Below, piece after piece: positions 35,208 through 44,500 of a DNA stretch of 64,000 bases. The stretch spans positions 1-64,000 of the forward strand of contig JAJEHX010000040.1 of assembly GCA_022823465.1 (NCBI GenBank), given 5' to 3'. The position numbers were made by a program, and so were the translations under genes. The number at the start of each line of letters is the position of its first letter. The first letter of the stretch is position 1. The notes under the pieces are model-generated. The model saw only the letters and a program-made list of their open reading frames with translations. It did not search any database and was not told where the DNA came from. Source of the DNA: Candidatus Latescibacterota bacterium. GTDB taxonomy: Bacteria > JAAXHH01.

Positions 35208-35489
35208 TTAAGATCGTTTTATCAATTTCAATCGTACTAGATCTTCATCATTCCATCCTATACGACTCAACAAATCCTTCAGCAACTTCTTGCCATACGT
35301 TTTACCGGGATGGAAATGAATCACAACGTCCATTCCGTCTTTTTCATAGCGAGCAGTGTTGTTTTTCCTGGTGGTCCTTTCCCATCCATCCCTTTCAAGC
35401 GCTCTCATTATTCTTCCAGCAGTAATAGACCGAAGTTGCTCAAACGCTGATTGGGAGATCGGCACTGATTTTCGCCCTCCAGGCCTCAC
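35208..35489 (-). CDS. hicA: HicA-type toxin (mRNA interferase), catalytic His not conserved
   Basis: A 93-residue double-stranded-RNA-binding-fold protein of the HicA family. ITAGRIMRALERDGWERTTR matches the first helix and FHPGKTYGKKLLKDLLSRIG matches the second strand-helix. The family's G-S-H catalytic motif is replaced by NNT in TRKNNTARYEKDG, so the usual active-site histidine is missing. It overlaps the upstream hicB by 50 bases with the ATG at 35489, or by 26 with a GTG at 35465. It is the toxin partner of a type II toxin-antitoxin pair, possibly weakened. Confidence 0.78.
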   Translation of the reverse strand: MRPGGRKSVPISQSAFEQLRSITAGRIMRALERDGWERTTRKNNTARYEKDGMDVVIHFHPGKTYGKKLLKDLLSRIGWNDEDLVRLKLIKRS

Positions 35490-35754
35490 GCGGTTGGTGA
35501 CGAGATGTGTTTTGAGTTACTAAACTGACCGGATAATCAGGCAATTCAGCTATACTGAAATCTTCACCTACAGGATACGGCAGACCGTTCTCATCTAGAA
35601 ACTCCAAAGCCAGGTTTACAGCATCAGGCACTTGGTCCAATGCTTCCTGAACTGTCGCTCCGTATATGAAGATGCTTGGGAAAGCCGGACATTTAGCGTA
35701 ATGTCCGTCTCCATCTGGCGTCACCATAACGGTTACTTCAACATGTCTACGCAT
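35440..35754 (-). CDS. hicB: HicB-type antitoxin
   Basis: A 104-residue protein with the HicB partial RNase-H-like fold: VTVMVTPDGDGHYAKCPAFP, GATVQEALDQVPDAVNLALE and the terminal segment LPYPVGEDF. Unlike many HicB proteins it has no clear helix-turn-helix or ribbon-helix-helix at its C-terminus. It lies directly before hicA and overlaps it, in the less common antitoxin-first order. An AGGGGA ribosome site is about ten bases before the ATG. It should neutralise HicA. Confidence 0.8.
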   Translation of the reverse strand: MRRHVEVTVMVTPDGDGHYAKCPAFPSIFIYGATVQEALDQVPDAVNLALEFLDENGLPYPVGEDFSIAELPDYPVSLVTQNTSRHQPREAWRAKISADLPISV

Positions 35755-35810
35755 ACAATCTGCGTCCCCTTTCGATAATAGTTTACATAATACCGTCCCG
35801 CTTGGAGCAC

Positions 35811-35843
35811 AAAACCCCGTATCTTCAATAGCAAAACACGGGG
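35811..35843 (-). terminator. Intrinsic terminator after the methyltransferase remnant
   Basis: On the minus strand CCCCGT and ACGGGG form a 6-bp stem followed by TTTT. The element lies between the end of the 35908-36405 remnant and hicB. Confidence 0.5.
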
Positions 35844-35907
35844 CCTGTAGTCCATATCGTAGGTATACTCTGTAATATACACCTTAGTTGCATATCACGA
35901 CAGTAAT

Positions 35908-36405
35908 TTACTGTTCTATCGACAACGATCCTTGAAACCCTTCAGTCTGAAGTCTGGCCAAAGCCTCTGAGACTATTTTGCACTGGTTCTCCGTGGGGAT
36001 CTTGTTTGGCAGTTGCGAACATATCCGCATGGCACTGATTTCCTTGGGTTTCAGGTGCCTCTGAGCAACACCCCATTTGAGCACGTCATCCCAAAATTCC
36101 GCACCGGCTTTGACGACCGCTGCCTGCAACTCGACCCCGTTCAGAAGCCTCTGTTCTTTTCGAGCCCCGCGTTCTAGCGCTTGCTTTTCCTCGACCATAA
36201 TCAATTCGGTCCAGAAGCCACCGGGCCAATTTATGGTGAGATCCTTCTCAACGGACAGGACAACGCGATAACGCGATTTTTGAGACTTGTCACGGCAACC
36301 TGCGAACCCTTCTGCAAGTCCGCCAGGTCCGGAGAATATACCGATGACAGGTATCGGTTTGGCAGTCAATCCGCCGTGGCCTTCCTTTATAATCCAGTTG
36401 TACAA
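35908..36405 (-). pseudogene. Chimeric restriction-modification remnant (cytosine methyltransferase start joined to a different C-terminus)
   Basis: A 165-codon open frame. Residues 19-55 match motif I and the following helix of Dcm-type cytosine-5 methyltransferases (IFSGPGGLAEGF, then VVLSVEKD), but the aspartate of the usual DLF is glycine. Immediately after, the sequence switches to a segment (NWPGGFWTELIMVEEKQALE through ICSQLPNKIPTENQCKIV) unlike any methyltransferase. To me it resembles the C-terminal tail of a restriction-associated protein of the AIPR kind, though I cannot verify that. The catalytic PCQ and recognition domains are absent, so this is a deletion fusion and not a working enzyme. 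Confidence 0.7.
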
Positions 36406-36411
36406 CTGTAC
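36395..36411. promoter_or_regulatory. Palindromic operator-like site
   Basis: CAGTTGTACAACTG (36395-36408) is a perfect 14-bp palindrome, extended by TACA to the right. It resembles the TTGTACAATTGTACAA site at 63.6 kb. It overlaps the ATG of the remnant gene and is 25 bases from the stop of the next oxygenase gene. Confidence 0.35.
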
Positions 36412-36434
36412 ATTTAATTAACCGCTTTACCTGT

Positions 36435-37277
36435 TCACGACCAGACGTAGACTTCAGGATCGTCGGGGGAGTAACCGATGAAGGTGGCCAGGACGATGCG
36501 CGGCAGGTCGCCCTCCACGGCCGGCACCTCGTGGATGAGGCGGGTGTTGAAGAAGTAGAGGTCGCCCTGCTCGAGGTCGACGGTGTAGTTGCTTACGCCG
36601 TTGCGCAGGGCATAGTCGGGGAAGGTGTCGGTGGCGATGGATTCCTGCACCTCGGGGGTCCACATGCAGCGGTGCAGGATGGCCTGGGTGCTGCGCCCCT
36701 CGTGCATGGCGTTCTGGAAGCAGAGGACGCCGGCGAACTGGTGGTCGAAACGGGTCACGTCGTAATTGAACCGCTTCTCGCGGAGCGTGACGTGGTCGAT
36801 GTGGGGCTTGTAGGTATGTCCGCCGTAGTGGATGCGGAAGATGGCGGGTCCGTACTGGCGGCCGTCCGGCTCCCGGGCGGTCATGGCGCGCTTTTTCCCC
36901 GCAAGCGTGTCCAGCACTCCGTAAAGCAACTTCACGGGATCGTCATAGCCTTCGAACAGCGTCCCGTACAACGTACGGGTGTCCTCGGCATGCGCCAGGA
37001 AAGCTTCCTTGTCTGAACCCCGGTTCGCCAGGCTCGTCCCGATGTCGATCCGCGTGCGGTTGTCTCTCTCCGCCGCCGCCGGATCGTCGGGATCCCGCAT
37101 CAGCCCGCGGTCGATAAACCGCTTTATCAGCGCCTGGCAATGGACGGGCGAATAGGCCTGGCGGCATATGATGGCGGGGACCCGGCCCTCCGACAGGGCC
37201 AGGAGCGGATCGCTTTCGGCGGCCAGGATGGATTCCACGTCAGGGGCGAGGGGCTCCCACCGGTTGTTTTCAGTCAC
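36435..37277 (-). CDS. Fe(II)/2-oxoglutarate-dependent oxygenase-like protein
   Basis: A 280-residue protein with a jelly-roll iron-binding pattern. YKPHIDHVTLREKRF gives His-x-Asp near residue 160, the distal histidine is in NTRLIHEVPAVEG, and the 2-oxoglutarate-binding arginine is in LPRIVLATFIGY. It is more distant from classical PhyH than the other three oxygenases of the window. The substrate is unknown. It follows the next oxygenase gene (37317-38102) by 39 bases on the same strand, and the two are divergent from the E1/E2/polyketide synthase operon, so they may modify its product. Confidence 0.75.
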   Translation of the reverse strand: MTENNRWEPLAPDVESILAAESDPLLALSEGRVPAIICRQAYSPVHCQALIKRFIDRGLMRDPDDPAAAERDNRTRIDIGTSLANRGSDKEAFLAHAEDTRTLYGTLFEGYDDPVKLLYGVLDTLAGKKRAMTAREPDGRQYGPAIFRIHYGGHTYKPHIDHVTLREKRFNYDVTRFDHQFAGVLCFQNAMHEGRSTQAILHRCMWTPEVQESIATDTFPDYALRNGVSNYTVDLEQGDLYFFNTRLIHEVPAVEGDLPRIVLATFIGYSPDDPEVYVWS

Positions 37278-37316
37278 TAAAAACTCCTCGATTTGCTCAC
37301 CACTCCGCAGACATCC

Positions 37317-38102
37317 CTATACCCTCATCCGCAGCATGGGGTGCGAAAAGGAAACATCGATGTACGCCCCGTCCCGCATGCGCTTCGTGCCGGGCGTCAT
37401 GTAGTGGATGGCGAAGGCACGGCGCTGCCGGTCCGTGACATTGGCCGGGGTGTGGTGCATGGTCTGGCAATGGTGGAACATGGCCCCGCCCGCGGGGAGG
37501 TCGACGACGGTCGCCCGTTCTGATGCCGCCTTTTCGCCCAGATCGAGGAGGGCGCTGGTCTCGGCCGACCGTTCGTGGGAAACCAAGTGCCGGTGCGAGC
37601 CCGGAATCAGGTGCATGGCCCCGTTCGAAACGTCCACGTCGTCCAGGGTGAGCCAGCAACTGACCAGATTGGCGGGAGTGCATTGCCAGTAGCCGTTGTC
37701 CTGGTGCCAGAAGACCGGGCCGCCCTGCCGGGGCGGTTTGTACAGCGCCTGGTCGTGGAACAGCTGGATATTGGGTCCGAGCAGGGACTCGACGACGTCC
37801 AGTATGGGCTCGTGGTACAACAGTTTTCTGAATTCGATGCTGCGCTCGCACATCTGCATGATCTGCAACATCTGCGACCGGGCTTTTTTCTTCCGGTGTT
37901 TGTCTTCCGTGTCGTCGATGGAAAGGTTTCGGTAACGGCCGCTTTCGCGCGCGGTCTCGAACACGCGGTCGTACTCCGCCCGCAGCACTTCGACGTGGTC
38001 GTCGTCAAGCAGTTGGCCGGCCACCAGGAACCCCTGGTCGTGAAACAGCCCGACCTCTTCGACGTTCAATCCGCCCTGCGTTTCCGACGGTACCGCGGAC
38101 AT
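37317..38102 (-). CDS. Phytanoyl-CoA dioxygenase (PhyH)-family oxygenase
   Basis: A 261-residue PhyH protein. The iron ligands are His-x-Asp in FWHQDNGYW and the distal His in QTMHHTPANVTD, with LIPGSHRHLVSHE between them and the 2OG-binding RRAFAIHYM after. Members hydroxylate lipids, amino acids or natural products; the target is not predictable. It lies first in a leftward pair and its start is only about 140 bases from the E1-alpha start, so the two transcripts diverge from a shared regulatory region. Confidence 0.88.
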   Translation of the reverse strand: MSAVPSETQGGLNVEEVGLFHDQGFLVAGQLLDDDHVEVLRAEYDRVFETARESGRYRNLSIDDTEDKHRKKKARSQMLQIMQMCERSIEFRKLLYHEPILDVVESLLGPNIQLFHDQALYKPPRQGGPVFWHQDNGYWQCTPANLVSCWLTLDDVDVSNGAMHLIPGSHRHLVSHERSAETSALLDLGEKAASERATVVDLPAGGAMFHHCQTMHHTPANVTDRQRRAFAIHYMTPGTKRMRDGAYIDVSFSHPMLRMRV

Positions 38103-38148
38103 GCTCTAGTCCTCTTTTTTCGATCTACCGGGAAGGCTAAAATCACCC

Positions 38149-38178
38149 TTGCCACTTAGGAAGATCTGTCTGTATTAT
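38149..38178 (+). promoter_or_regulatory. Sigma-70-type promoter for the E1/E2/PKS operon
   Basis: TTGCCA (38149-38154) and TATTAT (38173-38178) are separated by 18 bases, about 65 bases before the E1-alpha ATG, in the spacer shared with the divergent PhyH gene. Confidence 0.6.
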
Positions 38179-38205
38179 GGAATACTCACGACCCAATTTA
38201 AAGGC

Positions 38206-38229
38206 GCCTGTTCAACAGGCAAGTTTTTT
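38206..38229 (+). terminator. Possible leader attenuator before E1-alpha
   Basis: GCCTG TTCAA CAGGC forms a 5-bp hairpin followed three bases later by six T residues, between the predicted promoter and the E1-alpha ribosome site. The stem is short, so it may be a weak terminator or only a pause site. Confidence 0.35.
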
Positions 38230-38243
38230 AGCCGGAGATCCTT

Positions 38244-39230
38244 ATGCACGGCGATCGCGGGGAAAGATTCGAGCTCCACCGATGGCTGTACCGGACCATG
38301 TTCACGATCCGGACGGTGGAAGAACGGCTGGCGAGGTCCTTCATGGCCGGCCTGATCCACGGCGCGTGCCACACCTATGTCGGGGAGGAAGCCGTCGCCA
38401 CCGGGGTATGCGCCGGATTGACCGATGACGACGCGGTCTTCAGCACGCACCGGGGCCACGGCCACGCGCTGGCCAAGGGGGTGTCACCGGCCGCGCTGAT
38501 CGCCGAACTGTACGGCCGCGAGACCGGGATCTCCCACGGCCGGGGCGGCAGCATGCATCTCTTCGCTCCCGAGATCGGTCTCATGGGGACCAGCGGGATC
38601 GTGGGCCCCTGCATCCTGCAGGCCGCCGGGGCCGGATATAGTGCCAAACTGCTGGAGAACGGTAGTATAGGCGTGGCCTTCTTCGGCGACGGCGCCGTGG
38701 GGAACGGGGCCTTTCACGAAGGGCTGAATCTCGCCGCCATCTACGACCTGCCCGTCCTTTTCGTCTGCGAGAACAACCTGTACGCGACGGAAGTACCCTT
38801 TTCCTATGCCTCAAGGAACCCGGACGTGGCATCGCGCGCATCCGGATACGGCATAGCGGGCATCGGGGTCGACGGCAACGACGTGCTGGCCGTGCACGAA
38901 GCGGCCACAGGAGCCATTCGACGGGCCAGGGCGGGGGAAGGTCCGACCCTGATCGAGGCCCGGACCTACCGCACGCGCCCCCATGCCGAAGGCATGAGTC
39001 CCACTGGTGTGTACCGCACGGAGGAAGAAGTGGCCGAGTGGCGGGAGAAGGACCCCATCTCGAGGTTCAGAAGCCGGATCCTCTCCGAAGGAACGGTGCC
39101 GGAATCTGATCTTGACCGGATCGAATCCGACGTCCGGGCGGAAGTCGATGAAGCGGAGCGGGAAGCGGCCGCCGCGCCATGGCCCGACGGCGGCACGGCA
39201 CCCAGCCACGTCTACCGGGAGACGACATGA
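38244..39230 (+). CDS. 2-oxoacid (pyruvate/acetoin/branched-chain type) dehydrogenase E1 component, alpha subunit
   Basis: A 328-residue thiamine-diphosphate enzyme. The TPP/Mg motif is GDGAVGNGAFHEGLN ending at CENNLYA, and GRGGSMHLFAPEIGLMGTSG is the conserved E1-alpha segment. It decarboxylates a 2-oxoacid and passes the acyl group to the E2 lipoyl arm. In the phosphorylation-loop region the usual G-H-S is replaced by RTRPHAEGMSPTGVYR, similar to acetoin-type enzymes. A GGAG site precedes the ATG. It is the first of four genes running into the polyketide synthase; no E3 gene (lipoamide dehydrogenase) is nearby. Confidence 0.9.
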   Translation: MHGDRGERFELHRWLYRTMFTIRTVEERLARSFMAGLIHGACHTYVGEEAVATGVCAGLTDDDAVFSTHRGHGHALAKGVSPAALIAELYGRETGISHGRGGSMHLFAPEIGLMGTSGIVGPCILQAAGAGYSAKLLENGSIGVAFFGDGAVGNGAFHEGLNLAAIYDLPVLFVCENNLYATEVPFSYASRNPDVASRASGYGIAGIGVDGNDVLAVHEAATGAIRRARAGEGPTLIEARTYRTRPHAEGMSPTGVYRTEEEVAEWREKDPISRFRSRILSEGTVPESDLDRIESDVRAEVDEAEREAAAAPWPDGGTAPSHVYRETT

Positions 39231-39299
39231 CCGAAGGGCACACCGGCCGCGCCGTGGCGGCCTCATCGGGGCGACTCGACCTCAGGGACCTGTAACGGC

Positions 39300-40277
39300 A
39301 TGACCGAACGTACCTTTACGGAAGCCGCACGAGAAGCGCTGTCCGACGCCATGGACGCGGACCCCACCATATTCGTGGTCGGCGAAGGTGCGGGCGAACG
39401 CGGGGGCAATTTCGAGACCACGGCCGGTCTCTACGAAAAGCACGGTCCCGTGCGGCTCTGCGACACGCCCATCTGCGAGCGGGGCTTCATCGGGATGTGC
39501 ACCGGGGCGGCCATGACCGGGACCCGGCCCGTGGTGGACTTCATGTTCACGGATTTCATCCTCGACGGTCTGGGCGAACTGATCAACCAGACCTCCAAGA
39601 TGCAGTACATGAGCAACGGCCGCCTGAAGATGCCCATGGTCCTCCGGGGCTGCATCGGCATTGGCCACTCCGCGGCGACCCACCATTCCGGCAGCTACTA
39701 TCCCCTTTTCGTCCACATCCCGGGCTTCCGCGTGGCGCTGCCGTCCAATCCCGCGGACGCGAAGGGCCTGTTCGCCACGGCGCTGCGCAGCGAGGACCCG
39801 GTTTTCTTCATGGAGCACCGGCACCTGCTGAACCTGAAAGGGCCCGTCCCGGAAGGCGAGCACAGGGTGCCCTTCGGACAGGCCGCGGTGGCACGGGAAG
39901 GGACCGACGCCACGGTCGTGGCGCTGACCGTCATGGTCCACCATGCCCTGCAGATCGCCGAAGAGCTCTCCGGCGAAGGGGTTTCCCTGGAGATCATCGA
40001 TCCGCGCACCGTAGCGCCGCTGGACACGGAAACCATCCTCGAGTCCGTGCGGAAGACCGGCCGGCTGCTCATCGTGGACGAGACCTTCATGCCCTGCGGG
40101 ATCGGCGCCGAAATCTCCGCCCATGTGACGGAACACGGCTTTGACGAACTCGACGCGCCCATCATGCGGCTGAACGGCGCCCACGTGCCCACGCCCTACA
40201 GTCCTTCCCTCGAGCAGGCCGTCGTTCCGGACCGGGCGTCGATCGAACAGGCTGTCCGCGAACTGCTCGCGGAATAG
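39300..40277 (+). CDS. 2-oxoacid dehydrogenase E1 component, beta subunit
   Basis: A 325-residue transketolase-like subunit. FVVGEGAGERGG at the N-terminus, RLCDTPICERGFIGMCTGAA (which holds the TPP-activating glutamate) and PSNPADAKGLF are typical, and the C-terminal half is the transketolase C domain (IDPRTVAPLDTETILES, VDETFMPCGIGAEI). It pairs with E1-alpha to form the decarboxylase. The 69-base gap after E1-alpha contains a 22-codon frame that I consider incidental. It is followed after nine bases by the E2 gene. Confidence 0.92.
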   Translation: MTERTFTEAAREALSDAMDADPTIFVVGEGAGERGGNFETTAGLYEKHGPVRLCDTPICERGFIGMCTGAAMTGTRPVVDFMFTDFILDGLGELINQTSKMQYMSNGRLKMPMVLRGCIGIGHSAATHHSGSYYPLFVHIPGFRVALPSNPADAKGLFATALRSEDPVFFMEHRHLLNLKGPVPEGEHRVPFGQAAVAREGTDATVVALTVMVHHALQIAEELSGEGVSLEIIDPRTVAPLDTETILESVRKTGRLLIVDETFMPCGIGAEISAHVTEHGFDELDAPIMRLNGAHVPTPYSPSLEQAVVPDRASIEQAVRELLAE

Positions 40278-40286
40278 GAACGACTT

Positions 40287-41534
40287 ATGCCCTACGAAAT
40301 CGTCATGCCCCGGCTGGGCTGGAACATGGAAGAAGGCACGCTGGTCGAATGGCTGAAACAGGACGGAGATACCGTTCGTCAGGGCGAAATGGTGTGCACG
40401 ATCGAAGGCGACAAGGCCGCGGCGGAAATCGAGTCCTTTGAATCGGGTATCCTGAAGATCCCGAACGCTTCGCCGCCCCCGGGTCAGACCGTGCCGGTGG
40501 GCACCCTGCTGGGCTACATCGTAGCCGCAGCCGAACTGGAGGCCTTTGATCCGAACGCCGACCGGGGGCACGATGGGCCAAGCGAAAGCGTGGCGGCACT
40601 TCCCGGGAACGGAGCCGAGCCCGGTCACGATCCGACCGGACGCGCGCCGGACAACTCACGCGACACTGTGCCGACCGCCGGAGCCGCCACGGGTACCCTC
40701 CGCGAACAGGACGTACCCGCCATCAGTCCTCGGGCCCGCCGCGCGGCCGAGACCGCGGGAATCGACTGGCGGATGCTTAAAGGAAGCGGACGATCGGGCC
40801 GGATCGTGGAACGGGACGTCCTCGAAGCCGCGACGGATGGGGCGGACGGAAAAGCCGCCGTACAGGGCGACATGCGGCAGGTCATCGCCCGCCGAATGGC
40901 CGAAGCCCACCGGACCACGGCGCCGGTCACCCTGCACACCGAGGCGGACGTCACCGCCCTTTCGTCGTTTTTCGAGGACGGCTTCCGGCCGTCCTGGTAC
41001 GACCTCATGGCCGGGATCGCCGCCGTCGCCCTCGCCGAGCATCCGGTCATGAACGCGTCCTGGCGCGACGGTGTGGTGCTGAACGACGGGATTCACATCG
41101 GCATCGCGGTGGACACCGAAGGCGGGGTGATCGCGCCCGTGATCAGGGACGTGCCCGGCAAATCGCTCAAGGAGATTTCCACGGAATCGAAGCGCCTGAT
41201 CCAGGCTGCGCAGGCCGGCGAACTCACGCTCGACCAGATCGAGGGCGGGACCTTCACCCTGACCAACCTGGGCATGTTTGGCGTCGACGCCTTCACCCCG
41301 ATCATACATTATCCCCAGTGCGCGATTATCGGGCTCGGGCGGGCGGCACCGAGGGTGGTCGTTGTCGACGAATCGAGCGGGGAGACCGGCGTTCGCCGCA
41401 TGATGGCGCTCAGCCTGACCTTCGACCACCGGATCGTGGATGGCGCACCGGCCGCGAGGTTCCTTCGGCGGGTTAAACAGCTTGCCGAAGACCCCGTCGA
41501 ATGGCTCGGAAACAGGAAACACCTCGAAACCTGA
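40287..41534 (+). CDS. 2-oxoacid dehydrogenase E2 component (dihydrolipoyl acyltransferase)
   Basis: A 415-residue E2 with one lipoyl domain (residues 1-78; lipoylated lysine in IEGDKAAAEIES), a Pro/Gly/Asp-rich linker, a peripheral-subunit-binding domain (about 146-182; SPRARRAAETAGIDWRMLKG) and the acyltransferase core (about 200-415), ending with the catalytic TFDHRIVDGAPAARFL. It transfers the acyl group made by E1 onto CoA. The stop is only 23 bases from the start of the polyketide synthase, so acyl-CoA production and polyketide synthesis are probably co-expressed. Confidence 0.92.
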   Translation: MPYEIVMPRLGWNMEEGTLVEWLKQDGDTVRQGEMVCTIEGDKAAAEIESFESGILKIPNASPPPGQTVPVGTLLGYIVAAAELEAFDPNADRGHDGPSESVAALPGNGAEPGHDPTGRAPDNSRDTVPTAGAATGTLREQDVPAISPRARRAAETAGIDWRMLKGSGRSGRIVERDVLEAATDGADGKAAVQGDMRQVIARRMAEAHRTTAPVTLHTEADVTALSSFFEDGFRPSWYDLMAGIAAVALAEHPVMNASWRDGVVLNDGIHIGIAVDTEGGVIAPVIRDVPGKSLKEISTESKRLIQAAQAGELTLDQIEGGTFTLTNLGMFGVDAFTPIIHYPQCAIIGLGRAAPRVVVVDESSGETGVRRMMALSLTFDHRIVDGAPAARFLRRVKQLAEDPVEWLGNRKHLET

Positions 41535-41557
41535 TACAACCGAAGAAAGGGACGATC

Positions 41558-44500
41558 ATGTCGTCAGGTTCGTCGAACGGCCCAAACAGCGAAGTTACCG
41601 GAGATTTAAAGATGCGGAAACCGCACCCCACAGAGTCTGGTCAACCGATCGCCGTGGTCGGCATGGCCTGCCGATTCCCGCAGGCCCCCGATCTGCCCTC
41701 CTACTGGCGCCTGCTCGAAGAAGGCCGTAACGCCGTCATTGAGGGCGAGCCCGGTTCCGGTGTGGGACGGGTGGGCGAACTGTTTCCCGATTCAGGCGTG
41801 CCGAACTCGTCCTGCCGGTTCGGCGCCTACCTCGACGAATTGGACCTCTTCGACGCGCCGTTCTTCCGTATCTCTCCCGTTGAGGCGGAACGGCTGGACC
41901 CGCAGCAACGCATGATGCTCGAGGTGAGCTGGCAGGCGCTCGAGGATGCCGGGATGGATCCGGAAGGTCTGAAGGGCAGCCGCACGGGCGTCTACGCGGG
42001 CATCAGCAACTACGACTACCGCAACCTGATTCTGGGAACGGGTGAAACGTCCGAACCCGCCGCAAGCCTCTACACGGTCACCGGGACGTCCTTCAACACG
42101 GCCATCGGCCGGGTCGCCTATGTCCTGGGACTTGAGGGACCCGCGATGGCGCTGGACACGGCCTGTTCGTCTTCACTGGTCGCCATGCACCAGGCCGTGA
42201 CGGGACTGCAGCGGGGCGATGCGGACCTCGCGCTCGCAGGCGGGGTTCACGCGATTTTCTCCGGCAGGCTGCTCGAACTGCGGGCCAACGCCGGCATGCT
42301 CTCGCCGGACGGCCGGTGTGCGACCTTCGACGCCGGGGCGAACGGTTACGTACGCGGTGAAGGATGCGGAATCGTCGTCCTGAAACGGCTCGAAGAGGCG
42401 GAAGCCGATGGCGACCGCATCTGGGCCGTGATCCGCGGGTCGGCCGTGAACCAGGACGGCGCCAGTCCGGGCCTTACTGTGCCGAACGGGGCGTCGCAGG
42501 AAAAGGTGATCGAGCAGGCACTCGCCCGTGCGGGTGTCCAACCTTCGGAAGTGGACTATGTCGAGGCGCACGGTACAGGCACGGAAGTGGGCGATCCCAT
42601 TGAAGCGCTGGCCCTGGCCGCCGCATACGGCAGGGAACGCGAAGCGGACCGTCCGTTGCTGGTCGGCTCGGTCAAGACCAACATCGGACACCTGGAGCCG
42701 GCGGCGGGCGCCGCGGGCCTGATGAAGACCGTGCTGGCGATGCAACACGGCATGATTCCGAAACAGCTCCACTTCCAAACGCCGAATCCTGAGCTGGACT
42801 GGGATCGGCTGCCTCTCCAGGTGACTTCAGAGCCGACGGAGTGGCCTTTACGCCCTGGGCGCGCCCGCCTGGCGGGGGTGAGCGGGTTCGGGTGGTCGGG
42901 GACGAACGCGCACGTCGTCGTGGAGGGATACGACGGCCGGAAGGATGCCGAACCTGGGCCTTCGCCCACCGGATCACCGCGGCAAGTGACGGTCACGTTA
43001 CCAGCGCCGATTCCCGATCATACGACCGAACCGCGCGGGATCGGGCCGCGCGAAACTCGATTTCTCCCACTGTCCGGCAAATCGCCCGCGGCGCTGCGCG
43101 CACTCGCAAACCGCTACGTGGAGTGGCTGGACGGACATGCCGAAGATCTGTCCACCGGGGACGCCTCCGATCCGCTGCTTGCCGACATGGCATGGACCGC
43201 GGGCGTGGGGCGAAGCCACTTCCAGCACCGGGCGGGCGTGGTATTTCGGGACGCGGGTTCGCTTCGGGATGGCCTCGGTGAGCTTACGGAGGCCGATACC
43301 GGACCGGGATCGGACGATGGTGAAATAGCAGCCGGCAAGGTCGCTTTCCTGTACACCGGGCAGGCCAGTCAGTGGGTAGGGATGGGCGCCGAACTCTACG
43401 AGAGCGAACCCATCGTTCGGGCCGTCCTCGACCACTGCGACGCGCTGCTTCGCGAGTCCGGAAACGGTTCTTTGCTCGATGCGATGTTCGGGCGGTCCGC
43501 CGGGACCGGGCGATCCGCCGAGTCCGTTCTCCCACCCGATCTCGACGACCCGGTCTGGAAGCAGCCGGCGATCTATGCGCTGGAGTGCGCGTTGACCGCC
43601 CAATGGGCAAGCATAGGTATCCGCCCGGACGTGGTCCTCGGCCACAGTCTCGGAGAAATCGCGGCCGCGCAGGCGGCGGAAGTCTATTCGCTGGAGGACG
43701 GGTTGCGGTTCGCGGCCATCCGCGGAGCGTTGATGGCGGCCCTTCCCGGGGAGGGGGCGATGGCGGCGATTTTCGCGCCTGCGGACCGGGTGGCGGCGGC
43801 GGTGGCGGACCACAACGAAACCATTGCCGGAGTCGGGATCAGCGTGGCGGCGGACAACGGTGCGCACCAGGTGGTGAGCGGACCTGCCGATCAGGTCGAA
43901 GCGATCCTCTCCCGTTTCGAGCGGGAAGACTTCCGCGTACGGCTGTTGAGGAAGAGTCCCGCCTACCACAGCGCCATGATGGATCCTGTGCTGGACGACC
44001 TTGGAGAGGCCGTTTCCGGCATACGGACGCAACCGCCGTTAACACCGTACATAAGTAGCATGACCGGCTCCCTCGTGGGTGAAGGGCAGGAACTCGACGG
44101 CGCGTACTGGCGCCGGCAGACCCGCGAACCGGTAGCCTTCCGCAAGGCGATAGCAACGCTCGCGGACCTCGGAATCGGAACGGTGATCGAGGTAGGACCC
44201 CATGCGGTGCTGGGTCCAATGGTATCCATGGCGTGGCCGGACGCACCGGATTCCGGCGGGCCACCCGCCGTGCTTGCGAGTCTGCTGCGGCCGTCCCGAG
44301 AAGCGCCAGAAGAAGCGAGGGGCGCGTTTACCGTCGCCACCGCGCGGGCCTACGAACTCGGGTTGCCGGTTGCTCTGTCGAAGCTCTTCTGCGGAGAGGA
44401 GCGGCGCCGGATTTCGGTACCCGGCTATCCCTTTCAGCGCGAACGCCAGTGGATCGGAGCGGCAAGGCGGCAGCGCCCCTCGGTGGGCCATCCGCTGCTG

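Noticed and set aside
39227-39295. 22-codon frame overlapping the E1-alpha stop (ATGA) before E1-beta
   Set aside because: Too short and without recognisable features; spacing to E1-beta is normal for an operon, so it is treated as incidental.
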